Positions 1 to 12,254 of a stretch of 64,000 nt of DNA are shown here, one piece after another. The notes beneath the pieces were generated by a model that searched no databases, had not been told where the DNA came from, and saw nothing but the letters and a program-made list of their open reading frames with translations. The number at the start of each line of letters is the position of its first letter. Position 1 is the first letter of the stretch. The translations under genes were made by a program, and so were the position numbers. Origin of the DNA: Baylisascaris procyonis (taxonomy: Eukaryota > Nematoda > Chromadorea > Rhabditida > Ascarididae); the NCBI GenBank assembly GCA_037389465.1, contig JAZARR010000170.1, forward strand, positions 1,178,001-1,242,000, given 5' to 3'.

Positions 1-2717
1 CTCATTCAACAGAAACAAGTAAAAGAAGTGTAAGCAACGACAGAACAAGCAGGAATTCAGTCATAACTGTGCTCTTCAATAAACTTTTTTATGAAATATC
101 AACCGAAGTGCTTGACGCATACCGCATTAGAGCAAGACTGCAATCAATCGTACGATCAATTCGAGAAATTTCAATTTCTAAAATCCCGATGGTATAAAAG
201 CAGATCAAACCTCTATCCCATTCTTTATTCTCTAATAATCGAATCCACTCACAAATCCCCCCTTATTATATTAGAAATCTTCGCTTTTTTCATTTCAATT
301 CATTGAGAGCCAATCAACGAAGTGATCACAAAATTATAAAATATAAAACGCGACATTAATATCGATAAATCCATCAACATAAAGGAAACATCGAAATTTG
401 TAATCAAGTAAATTAATACTTTGTTAGGAGATCATTTGCATTCTGCACGAAACGCAGAAGAAAAAACTCCTTACCTCTGAATAAGTAACCAATTTCAATC
501 AATAAAACCCTTTGCATCGCTCTATTCCCTTGACCCACCCCACCCCAGCCTTCTCTGCATAAATTTATAAAAAAAAAGTTACACGTTGTCAACCACGTAT
601 TACGAGAAATTCATCCATTTCATATCTTCTCAGCACTCTTTACGTCAAAAAATAAAATATGACAAACGATACTTCATAGACTTGCTAAAATATTCCAACA
701 AAACCACCTAAATACACCGATAACGATCATAACCCCTCATGAAGCACGAAAACTTTAAATATTTTTATCGCTTAATTCATATGCACCCACCTCGATAAAA
801 AACAACCTGGAGAACGCATCGGAATAGATGGCACAATGTGTTTTTACAATTCTGCTTGAGAGAGTGATCGGTTTCATCAAATACCAATAAATAACCAAAC
901 GTATGCAGTAACATCCTATCTGTGGGCATGGGGGAAGAGGGAGGCTATTTGGCAACAAAAAATGTTAAAACGCGTTAAGCACAACACCAAACGTTTAGAT
1001 TCTGAAAAAATGCATCGCAGTTGTCAGTGGCCGCATATATAATATGTATACAGCTATTGCATTTATTTTAAAAATCAAAAAAACTGCAAAACAACGCAAC
1101 TATGAAACTGTAATACGACAACCCGGTCAAAATGAAGGGGTATGGAGGCGGGAGATGACGGAAATGGGGACGAAGGCAATAAGCCAAAGCCCTAATGAGC
1201 AGCCATCTGCAAATGCATTCTTGTATCCGCCTGTCTGTTTGTCTGACAATTCAGCTCGAGAAAAAGTGAAATTAAATTTGTGAACTTTTGTGAACGCAAT
1301 GTCCATCACAAAATTATTCACTCTTCTGCCGACTATCAAGTTGAACAATCCAACTCAAGGTCAGTTACAGACACTTAGTGATGTCTAAAAATTTCGCATG
1401 CTATGGGATCAAACAGCCCTCATTTTGCACCGATCGGAGTCAACAAGTCTATCACAGGATATATGCTTTCGTCAATTTCACCATTCACCACCAAAAAGCA
1501 GTCAAGTAGACAGACTGTTCCTCCACCATTTTAATGGTTCAACTGCTTCCAAAATAAAAAATTTTCGCAAAAGATTAATCTGTTTTTGCAAAATTGAAAA
1601 TGTGGAAAAAGAAAACCAGATTAGTACCATATGAAAGCAATCAAACATAGAAAAGTCATCTCGCCGAACTCTAATCTTACGTTCCCGTAAAAAAAGAAAA
1701 TAGCGGCTAGTGCGGCAGGAAATATTGGTGGGGAGGAAACTGATAGCTGCAAATAGGACCAGAAGAGAGAGCTAAAGGTCACAAATTCCTTCTCTTCACG
1801 TAAACATCTTATGGCAAGACAGCATAAAATAGCCAGAGTACGATTACATATAATGAGGGATGATATATAAATATATCTTTAAAAAAACAAATATAATCGC
1901 TAATTCCTGAAAGCATTTCCTACTTGGTTTTATGGCTGCCCTCACAATTCTCTCATTCCAATACAGCACAGATAAATATATTACAGAAATATGGGATACT
2001 GTTGTGTTCTTAACTGATGAAAAAATTGGAAAACACATTTCACATCTCTAAATTAATTGATTCATTGTGAACGCAATAGGGAACGTGGACCCTTCTCTAA
2101 CATTCAAAGATGTTTCGAGGGAAATGAAAAGCGAAAAGTCTATTGAACTTTGCCGTTGAAATATGCATTTAATTGGCTCCCATTTATCATCCTCTTCAAT
2201 GGAAAATACCTGTGATATATAAAACCTCTCAACAGGAATACGCCAAAAACTTCGAAAAATATACTGTTCCCTCCATAAGAGCCTACAAATGACGCACAAA
2301 ATTTTCGATTGATTCACATAGCGCAAGTCACTTGTTTTTTTGTTTTTTTTTTTTAATTCACCCACTACATAATATATAGGAATATACGCAAACAAGTGTT
2401 GCCAAACTGGCTATTTCTACAAAAGAGAGAGTCCACCGAGACAATCAACGTAATCACCCATATGGTGTCTATAATGCGTTGGTAGGATTGCTGAGATCGA
2501 ATAGGAAACAATACAAAATAGAAAGAATAAAACAGTTAAGAAAAAGAGAGGAAAACATTAGTGTAAAAAGAGAGAAAAAATGCAGCGAATAATGTAACCA
2601 CCAGGTGAGAAATTCGATTCAAGCACTTGTTAGCTAGACGCATCAACAAAATCGATTAAAAACTACTCAATGAAAAATAAGGGCAAATCCTTTAAGGATA
2701 GAGAAAGAAGGACTCAC
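1..2717. other. AT-rich non-coding DNA, no gene recognised
   Basis: I see no supported gene here. Open frames of 60-115 codons exist (the longest is minus-strand, 2048-2395), but their lengths are about what AT-rich random sequence would give and none shows a recognisable motif. A slightly GC-richer patch near 1120-1260 has an open plus-strand frame of unknown meaning. There is a T run near 2339-2354. Confidence 0.5.
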
Positions 2718-2777
2718 CAGTCGATATGAGGCAAACATCGTGAGGTCGTTCGTCGTCCTCGAAATCCATGCCCACAT
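2718..2777 (-). CDS. Candidate internal exon of an unrecognised minus-strand gene
   Basis: On the minus strand a 60-nt block is bounded by a nematode-style acceptor (AAATCTTTCAG) and a strong donor (CTG|GTGAGTC). It has 31 G+C in 60 nt, against clearly AT-rich flanks. All three frames are open, so the frame is not fixed by the sequence. The most protein-like reading is VGMDFEDDERPHDVCLISTG, acidic at its start, with two bases entering the first codon and one leaving the last. The protein family is not recognised. Neighbouring exons were not found, so the flanking introns would be long. The alternative is a chance combination of splice-like sites around a small GC-rich patch. Confidence 0.4.
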
Positions 2778-2879
2778 CTGAAAGATTTCAAAAATCACTA
2801 AACAACATTAAATCTTCAACAAAAGCTTTTATTGAAACCAGTGATTACTTCTACGCCACAAAGTGTTAGGAGTTTCTGT

Positions 2880-2962
2880 ATAACAAAACTTCGTCTGCAG
2901 ACAGAGACGAACCCGCGACCTCCCACCTGCTGCGCGAATGCTTTACCACTCCCACCCACTTT
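2880..2962 (-). mobile_element. tRNA-like SINE fragment
   Basis: The minus strand reads like the 5' part of a tRNA-derived SINE. GGGAGTGGTAAAGCATTCGC resembles a polymerase III A box. About 30 nt further on, GGAGGTCGCGGGTTCGTC resembles the B box core GGTTCG. The patch is much more GC-rich than its surroundings. No intact tRNA cloverleaf can be drawn: the B box departs from GGTTCGANTCC and there is no matching acceptor stem. I therefore call it a SINE or degenerate tRNA pseudogene rather than a tRNA. Element ends and target-site duplications could not be fixed. Confidence 0.4.
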
Positions 2963-3081
2963 TACAAGACAAACGTTGCATTCGAAGTACTATCTAAACT
3001 CGTCGTAAGGAACCTCAAGCAACGCTACTTTAGTACGGTTGGAACACTCGGCTAGAGTGTTCAAGCATAAGCACTCTCAGG

Positions 3082-3175
3082 CTGTATGATTTTGGAATTG
3101 TCGTGCTCATATTCAAAAAGGGACAACGCGATGACACGACCAATCACCGGTCTATCCCACCGGTTTTCGTGCCAC
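3082..3175 (+). mobile_element. Non-LTR retrotransposon reverse-transcriptase fragment
   Basis: One plus-strand frame from 3082 encodes LYDFGIVVLIFKKGQRDD followed directly by TTNHRSIPPVF. This matches the start of the reverse-transcriptase domain of CR1/Jockey/L2-like non-LTR retrotransposons, where a hydrophobic stretch, FKKG, D-rich spacer and NYRPIS/NHRPIS occur in this order. The P of RPIS is S here (NHRSI). A stop follows soon after, and no other reverse-transcriptase motif such as YADD is seen nearby. It is a short dead scrap, on the opposite strand to the SINE-like fragment about 120 bp away. Confidence 0.55.
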
Positions 3176-6100
3176 ATTATTGAGTTTCATTGCGCAAGTG
3201 TTTTCATTACTTTCATTTCGTTGCAATCTCATAAACATTGACGAATACAATTTCTTTCCTTGCAGATCAATAATCTCACGTTCAATCACGAAAAGAACCA
3301 ATGAAAAGCGAGAAACATACAGTTTCTTTCCTTCCAAAATTTTGGCAAGGTGAAACAATAACATTAAATCCAGGTGAATAAACACTGACCATTTTTATGG
3401 TGGAGGGATGGGTGAGTGAACTATTTTCCAGGTGAGCCCGCCTCAGAAAGCAAGAAGGATCCATTGTTCAGACCATACATATGTACCATTTATCCTTCAA
3501 ACGCTATTATAACGTTTCTCACATCCCTCCTCTTCTCTGCACACTACTATCCATTTTCAATGACTTTACAAAAAAAATGTTGCAATACAGACTAATCTGT
3601 GATGCACATCACAGAGACCCCAACTCGATAAACAATGGTCAAACCACCGAACCGTTTTGTAACAACCATATCTTTTTCAAATGTTTACATCCGCTGGAAA
3701 CAGTGTCTGCTGTCATGCAAAGCAAACATGCCTACCTAATGAAAGATGATGATGGCGACCACAATATCAACTAAAATCATCTACTTATCCAACTATAAAA
3801 TCATATACACCATCGACGCATCACTGCCACTTGCCTCTCTTAAAACCATGTTCACAACGATGAAGAAACGTTCGATTCCATTGAACCAAGAAGATTTCGA
3901 ATAAATATAATTTAAGCTATGTTAACGTCGGTAAAAGATCATTCTTCAAAAGGTAAAAGAAATGAGATGCGAACTAGCCCCGCTGAAACACTGACTTCGA
4001 TGAAACTTAACAGCTTTCATCTAAATATGTATATATCCCTAGAGGTGCCTAATTTTTAAATGGACATTTTTAAAATAATTCCCTGTTTCCAAAGCCCGGC
4101 GAATATCGTGCCAACTGCACGAACCACAAATTTTTTGTTAGATTTCAGATCATGTAGTCATTTCAAATGAAGGCACTGAAAAACATTTCTACTGCAGCAA
4201 TAAATAATGAACTAATATAGAGCTTTATATGGATGAATAAGGTGTCCACTTCGAAACGACCCTTTGACTCAACGCGGTAAAAGTGACTCCATAGCTATGA
4301 CACCCCTTCTTCACTTCCTAAAAACTGAACAGCTCAAGAGGCGAACCTTCGAGGCAGAAGAAACAGTAAGAAGAGACGACTGATCGGGTGCCAGTTCTTG
4401 TGCTTGAATCATCGTCGTCACTTCAGCTGCTCCAACCGCTGCCACCTACTCTATAAAGCCACAATCACTGAAACAGTTAAACAAACCCATAATTAACAAA
4501 CCCATAACACAATTAACTTCTCTGTTTTTAGAAACGTAAACTGCTTGTAAGCAGAAATTTTCACTGCGCACTACTCAAGATTATGGTTAAGTCATTACTC
4601 ATCCCTTCGTTCACCACCGTGTTGATACACACGACATAACCCTTTTGAAATCTTCAGGAGTTCACTGACCTCCCCCCCCCCACCCCTCCCACCGAGAATT
4701 TGAGAAGTTCAAAATCGCGAGGTTCTTTCGAAGTAGAATGGACGTTATTTTGTGACCTAAAAAAGAAGCGAGAAGCTCGCAGACGATGAGATACTTCAGT
4801 TATTTCCATACTTATATCAAAAAAGTCGTCTCAATAAACAAATTATAAAACCAATGGAGAGAAAATATACTTAACAGACGCTTATTGGCACACAAGCTAT
4901 ATGGAATGTAAAGTTGAAACGACCGACGAATTCAAGCCAATCGATTACGCAATCACACAAAAGTGTTACTTAAGGAGACAATAATGAATCTGCTGATCGA
5001 CGCTTTTATCATACCATCTATCATTTCTCGTTATTTTCCATGGCATCGATCCCACTATACTTTTTGATATTTACAATAAATCAGTGGAAAATAAAATTTA
5101 GAAAAACAAAACTCCAGAGATATTTTTCTAATATTCTTTTTCAGTAATTCTGATATATGGAAATTCTTTTTCAGTAAATACTAAAACGCTCTTAATCGTT
5201 GCTGACCAATGCACTTTCATAGTTGATCGCCACATTTCTGCAAAATCTCAGCAATTTGCATCAATAAAATTTACCGGAAAAGCTAGCTGGATAATATGCA
5301 AAACAAAGCGGATCGACTGATGGATATTAGTTGATCGTTAAAATTAAGCATATGTAGTGGCGGATATGTGCTCTGTGTGGAAAGTAATTGGCACGAAGTG
5401 ACATATTGAATTTGCCGAGGCGAACAACTCGAGTATAATGCAATGGATCATGATGAATTCTTCATCAGACAACATCAGCCTATATCGTTTTCTTATGAAC
5501 GCATAAATTCGCATCGCCAAACAAGTAGATATTTAATTAGTCAAACAAGCAAAATTTATGGAATGAATCTACTTGTCGGAAATTCATATGCAAATTAGTT
5601 CTTTTCAAGTGTTATATCTCGCTAAGGTTTTATCAAGCTGCCGTTCAACTAAGCGACAAAAAATGTCATCATTAGCGCATGAAAATGGTCGATAATTTTT
5701 ACAGAGAAGTAAAGATTCCACAAGGTTTTAGTTCGGTTAGTTTTGATAACATAAAAATTTGCCCCAAAAAATCACGCAACTCATTGTAAGCACTCAATTA
5801 TTCTTCTAATTTCACCCACAGCTTACTCTTAAGAAAGAACTGACGGAAATTTAGCTAAAACTTGAGGAATCGATGTTTATGTCGCCAATATACCGCACAT
5901 AGCGTGCTTTTAGCCAACGAATTTACGTCCAACCTCATTCCATTCTTTTTTCCATACAATTTATTAGCTGCCAAATGCTTCATCTACACACTAGTCTTGT
6001 AAAAATGAGAATTCGGCAGACGCATATTTTTGCTGGTCATTTTTTTATTCGTAAGCTAGTTTCAAATTGCAAAGAAAGCGCTTCGTAATTTGTTGAAAAT

Positions 6101-9100
6101 CGCGTTTTTGTGCTACTAATCTTCACATGATGCTCACCCCTCATTACCACTTCAAGCACGCATACGTAGCAAGGATTCGGCTAGAATTTTTCATTTGTTC
6201 GTCATTTTCCTAACGAATTCTTCGAAGCATTCATGTTTGCGCTTATTTTTGAACATGTATGATTGCGTTCAACGCAAGCGTATTAACTAAGAATACCATA
6301 AATCAATCATAAAGGCATGACAAAGAATAGCATATTTAATGCTCATTGTTTCCTCATTGAATAAAATCGGCTAAGGATACTTAGTAAATTACGAAGCAAT
6401 AAAAAGACGATTAAAGTGCTCTGAATTAAGAAGTATTTTAAAATACAAAACGGCACTTGAAGTTACTGCAACAAAAATAAACAATTGAGACAAAGTAAAT
6501 AGTGTAAAACAAGTACGCCTCAAAGAGTGCAGATACAAAAAAAGAACTTCCGTACATTTATAGATGTCATCGAGTAGGTTCTCATAATCAAGAAGAACAG
6601 TTTAAGCACGATGAATCGAGATCTGAATGAGCGATCGTCCATGTGAACGCTCATTAAATGAAATAAGCACAAGCACAACGCGATCAACAACCACTGCGAA
6701 GCATTCAATGAGGAATGTTTGACCGCATTGTCGACCCTCGTCAGACAATTACACAGCATGAGATCGGTCAAATTGTTTCGTAATTCTTTGAAAGTGTTCC
6801 GAATTGTTGAGAATTAGAACGAAACTCGGAAGATCATAGGCTCTAAGCATTCATGGTCAAACACGCTGAGAAAGAAACCTGCTGCAAACGCTACAAAATA
6901 ATGGCTGACGCATGCATCGACACGGTCCCCCATCTGATTAGGTGTATATGAAGCCAATCACGGAATATGATCATTAAGATCGGTTAATGAACAACCGAAA
7001 TGAAATATGTAGAGATTGTACAGGCGAGGGGGTGCAACTCCCACCTCGGTAGCTATGCAATGAGCGAGAAAGGTGAGGCAGAGTGAGGAAAACATGACCT
7101 GGTATTTGGGAGTCGATCTTAAACCATAAAATCATTAGTTCTGCCAATGGCTTCACCTCTCCCCATCCCTGTTCTTCTGGTAACATGGAAACTTCTCGAA
7201 GATTGCCTAAACATGATGCTGAAAAGACGGCTTCGCGATGCAGAATATGCTCATCGACTTTTGTGGGCAAAACAATGAATGTAAAGCATTGGCAATGGCA
7301 TTGCACTGATGCGCACAATTTTTACCCCTTCATAAATTCGCTCACATAAATGGAAAATTATCTTGCGCTATCGTCTTGTATGAACAATATTTTTAGAAAT
7401 CGCATTTTTTGGCACTGTTATGCTAATTCTTCCCAATGATAAAAACTGATATGATTAGATTGCATATCTGATAAAATAGATTGATGCAAACGGAAAGATT
7501 ACAAAGGAAAGACCCCCTCATCACCGTTAATACTCTATATTTAAAAAAAACATCAACGTAAATACTTCTTTTTGGGCTAAAGAATCGTAGCTAATATTAA
7601 AACAATGATAAACTAATATCAGTTGCTAGGTCTAATCAAATGCTTTTCTTTCAGCTAGAAATATTAATTGAGATATAGACATCCGACGAGTGATGAGCAT
7701 CATCACTAGGAGGCAATAAATTCCATTATTTAAAAAAAAGCGGGGCTGTTCGTTCTATCGAGCACTATGCCTTGCTAGGTAGTCAGTGAAGTGCACACTA
7801 AATGAGATACGCAACGATGAGCGATCTAAATGTTTCCTATAAGAGGATACGAAATAAACATACTCTCTATTAGAAAATACCGTACAACTAACTTAGTCTT
7901 ACCGTATAACCTAAGTATCGAACAATAAGACATTTCCTGCACTAAAACATAGTCCTATTTTTCTCCTCGAGAACTTTTTTAGAACCTGTGGATCTCCGAT
8001 CGCATATGAAGCTAATTCGTTTGGATGGCCTAATCGAAAATAGATTCGATCAAGGAACAAACAACGACGAATGTGCGTGTCCAGGACAAGTCTACCCATA
8101 AAGGAATTTCGCAAATTTTAGCAATAGATTCAAGAAACCGCCATTTTTTCCATACAGATGTCATCTCACATACTGCATACCACACGCATAGAGACGGATG
8201 CATACATACGCATGCGCACACATCTCTAAGCGAAACATACATAGGAACACACTACGTATACGCATCGATAGACGCGTAGTTCACAAATGCAACACTTGTT
8301 TATATGGCCGAAGAAAATTTAAATTTACATCCACCGAAGTGCCAACTGAAACATTGAAACGTTATACAATTTGAACTAAGAAATTCTTTTTAAAAGACGA
8401 CGGGTTTTCAAAGGTTACTGGAATCGAATCTTAAGTGACGGAATGAATAAAAGTATTCAAAAAAGACAAAAGGAAATGAGGGTATGCTCGAATAGAATTT
8501 TGATAGAATAATTAAGGATGGAGAAAGGAGTTCAGAGATCTTTGTTGAAAACCTTTTTCTGACTTTGTTCGATGCCGCTTACGCAATGAACTGTGTATCG
8601 ATAATTATAGGCTATGTACGCGACACTGCTGCTATTAGAAAACTTTTTAAGTGAAAGAACTAGATAAAGGAAAGGAAGTAGAGGCAGAGGGGAACAGAGA
8701 GGGGGGAATGAAGCTGGAATTTCATCTTCATCACATTCCCTTTGCCAAAATTGGAAAACGTATGAAGTTTGATTGACGCGATTCTGATATAGTTTCCATT
8801 CCCTTATAACGCTTTCATATTTCTATCATTTCAGCGAACTTAATATTAAGGTTAGCCGTACAGCAAATTGCAGCCTGGAGCAATCATGCAATTACAACGC
8901 CTTCAATTCGGCTCCTTTATCTATATTTTTTACTCCCCATATATGGAAAGATCACTTTTGCAATAGCTTGCTATTACTCCTATATCGTCTATACTACGTC
9001 CATACTACGTATAGATTGGCTATGCTGCACTGCAAACAGCTCCCTTGCGTCACATACTACATGCACAGTGCTGGTCTGCAGAAATGAACGATCTCGAACA

Positions 9101-10920
9101 AATTTTACGCATAGGGGCTAGAAAGATTAAAAAACAAACTAAAGCCTATAAATCAATTTCGTTTTGAGCAATTTGGCTCCTACGTTTGTTGCATTGCAAT
9201 CAGAAATATGTCTATAGAACTCATTATTGATGTATAGAACAGTATCATTAAAACTTCTTTAAAAAAAATGAATTCACCCTACCACTAAAATTTTTTCCTT
9301 TCAAACAGGAATCGACTATTTTCACAGAACAATTTAGTAAAGTTTTCTTCTAGCTCAGCTTCGTTTCTGTAAGTGAAACAGGCGTACCTAAACTCAAACA
9401 TAAAATCAATTCGATAAACCCTCAGTAATTTGGCGAAATCTACATGAAGGAAATTCTAGCTCAAACAAATGCAACATTGTATTCATCAAGCAATTTGCAT
9501 CAATCTGGACATGCCCCACTTCCAACAATCTGTGCTCTTCTCATAGTCATAAGGACTTTTATTCGAAAGATCGGACTACGATATGCTGCCCCTCCGCTTC
9601 CCCTAATCGCTGGCCTTATGATCTACTAGCAAAGGACCGTTTAGTAGCAAAAGCAGATGATACGATCGGGTCGAGGGAGATAAGAGGTGCAAAGACGTGT
9701 GCGAGCTGGTAACCAAACAATCCTTTCAGCCAAATCTAAATAAACACTCACAATATGGCGCAAATGACTTTGCAAGATGTCGCAGACCCATACTCGGGAT
9801 TTAATAATAAGATAAGTAATTAGTTTCAGGAAGGGCCACACCTTCGGAACATAGAGAGAAAACAACAGAAGCGTTATCAGATGGAGATAACTGTGCTTAG
9901 AAATCGAAGGAACAAATTGGTACACTGCAGTGAAGAGAAGTGGAGAGATCAGGGGGTTTCAAAAATTGCTAGGAGTTCTTAGCTCGTATAGAGAGCGAAA
10001 TCTCTATTCTTTTTCGCTCGATATGCATAGTGAATACTTTTTGTAGTTTATTCCTCCCCTCCCCATGCCACCCTCCCTCCTCCACCCATTCCTTACTGCT
10101 CGTACTTGAGACGCTCCCATCAGAAACGTTCAGTAGAAAGATTCTTTGTCGTGAAAATTGAAACAATTTGGGAAATTGTTGAAGAACTCATAATGAAACA
10201 AACAAAAATCAATGAGAAATACGGGATACACAACACAACTAGCAACAAAAGAAATTTTTATCTTTGTATGACCTCAAATACTTCCCGAAATTACTGCTTG
10301 AGAGTATTCCTAGTAGCCCTGAGTTTTCAAAAAAACTTTCTATAAATATGTGATAGATCCCTCTCCCCCGGTCCCCCAAAGAAAAAGTGCACGAAAACAT
10401 TGAAAAGACTCCGTGAGAAAAGAAATGAACGGGGATATCATGGAACTGCAAAATAATTTTCGAATATTCGTTAAGCGAACATCGATTAATTGAGAATACT
10501 CAGTGACATATGCCAAAGAATGTAATGACTAAATAAATGAATGATTATTAAACACATTAATTACTGACACAACATACACGTACACATACGAAACATATAT
10601 GTACCACGTAAATGTATAGATATAAATGTATAGATAGAAGTATCGGAACAGCAATAATTTTGATTGATTATGTGGAAATAATGTAAATATAATCGATAAT
10701 TTTTTGAAAATACTTTTTAAAACTCACAAGATAGTGGTAAAAAATCAGCCGAAACGATGAAAAATTATGATTTAGGAAAAACGAAAGGAAATGTTACTAA
10801 CGAAAACGAGAGAATAAGATTGAATTCAATTCGAACTTCCGTAAAATGACTATTAATTAAATATGCGGATATGATTCCTTTCATCTACGGGAGCGATAAG
10901 TGTGACACTTCACACGAATT
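3176..10920. other. AT-rich non-coding DNA with minor repeats
   Basis: No supported gene. Small features are a near-direct duplication of ATTCTTTTTCAGTAA about 34 bp apart near 5135-5180, a C run near 4671-4680, a perfect 8-bp inverted repeat at 7689-7707, a GC-richer patch at about 7020-7290, a CA/CG-rich simple stretch at about 8165-8280 and a short tandem duplication of AATGTATAGATA near 10,610-10,640. The 114-codon minus-strand open frame at 6974-7318 covers the GC-richer patch but matches nothing I recognise. Confidence 0.5.
7689..7707. other. Perfect 8-bp inverted repeat, 3-nt loop
   Basis: AGTGATGA-GCA-TCATCACT is a perfect hairpin of 19 nt. No T run or coding region beside it suggests a function. 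Confidence 0.8.
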
Positions 10921-12254
10921 TTTGGTGGACTAACGTGGAAAGGTGGCCATCTGATTTTAAAGTCCACAAGTGTTGGTGGACTAACGTGGAAAAGTGGCCA
11001 TCTGATTTTAAAGTCCACAAGTATTGGTGGACTAACGTGGAAAAATGGCCTTCTATTTTAAAGTCCACAAGTGTTGGTGGACTAACGTGAAAAAGTGGCC
11101 ATCTGATTTTAAAGTCCACAGGTGTTGGTGGACTAACGTGGAAAAATGGCAATCTGATTTTAAAGTCCACCAGTGTTGTTGGTGGACTAACGTGGAAAAA
11201 TGGCCTTCTGATTTTAAAGTCCACAAGTGTTGGTGGACTAACGTGGAAAAGTGGCCATCTGATTTTAAAGTCCACAGGTGTTGGTGGACTAACGTGGAAA
11301 AGTGGCCATCTGATTTTAAAGTCCACAAGTATTGGTGGACTAACGTGGAAAAGTGGCCATCTGATTTTAAAGTCCACAAGTGTTGGTGGACTAACGTGGA
11401 AAAGTGGCCATCTGATTTTAAAGTCCACAAGTATTGGTGGACTAACGTGGAAAAACGGCCTTCTGATTTTAAAGTCCACAAGTGTTGGTGGACTAACGTG
11501 GAAAAGTGGCCATCTGATTTTAAAGTCCACAGGTGTTGGTGGACTAACGTGGAAAAGTGGCCATCTGATTTTAAAGTCCACAAGTATTGGTGGACTAACG
11601 TGGAAAAGTGGCCATCTGATTTTAAAGTCCACAAGTATTGGTGGACTAACGTGGAAAAATGGCCTTCTGATTTTAAAGTCCACGGGTGTTGGTGGACTAA
11701 CGTGGAAAAGTGGCCATCTGATTTTAAAGTCCACAAGTATTGGTGGACTAACGTGGAAAAGTGGCCATCTGATTTTAAAGTCCACAGGTGTTGGTGGACT
11801 AACGTGGAAAAGTGGCCATCTGATTTTAAAGTCCACAAGTGTTGGTGGACTAACGTGGAAAAGTGGCCATCTGATTTTAAAGTCCACAAGTATTGGTGGA
11901 CTAACGCGGAAAAGTGGCCATCTGATTTTAAAGTCCACAGGTGTTGGTGGACTAACGTGGAAAAGTGGCCATCTGATTTTAAAGTCCACAAGTATTGGTG
12001 GACTAACGTGGAAAAACGGCCTTCTGATTTTAAAGTCCACAAGTGTTGGTGGACTAACGTGGAAAAGTGGCCATCTGATTTTAAAGTCCACAGGTGTTGG
12101 TGGACTAACGTGGAAAAGTGGCCATCTGATTTTAAAGTCCACAAGTGTTGGTGGACTAACGTGGAAAAATGGCAATCTGATTTTAAAGTCCACCAGTGTT
12201 GTTGGTGGACTAACGTGGAAAAATGGCAATCTGATTTGAAAGTCCACAAGTGTT
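10921..12254. repeat. 51-bp minisatellite, about 26 copies
   Basis: A tandem array has a period of 51 bp (17 codons), with two 54-bp units that carry an extra TTG (near 11,175 and 12,195). Every unit contains the stem AGTCCAC...GTGGACT (7 bp, loop mostly 8 nt). The loop varies (AAGTGTTG, AAGTATTG, AGGTGTTG, GGGTGTTG) while the stem stays constant. Because 51 is divisible by three and the unit has no stop in three of its frames, long open frames run through it on both strands (424 codons plus, 452 and 398 codons minus). The plus reading repeats WWTNVEKWPSDFKVHKC. A one-base deletion in the third unit (about 11,053) breaks the frame and no upstream start or splice context is convincing, so I treat the array as non-coding. 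Variant spacing shows a higher-order repeat of 11 units (561 bp). Confidence 0.95.

Noticed and set aside
2048..2395. 115-codon minus-strand open frame
   Set aside because: Length expected by chance in 17 kb of AT-rich DNA; no motif, no splice or promoter support.
6974..7318. 114-codon minus-strand open frame in a GC-richer patch
   Set aside because: Not recognised. The patch may be an old repeat with a weak resemblance to the SINE-like fragment at 2900, but the boxes do not line up.
10921..12254. CRISPR array
   Set aside because: Repeats are directly adjacent with no unique spacers, and the context is eukaryotic.
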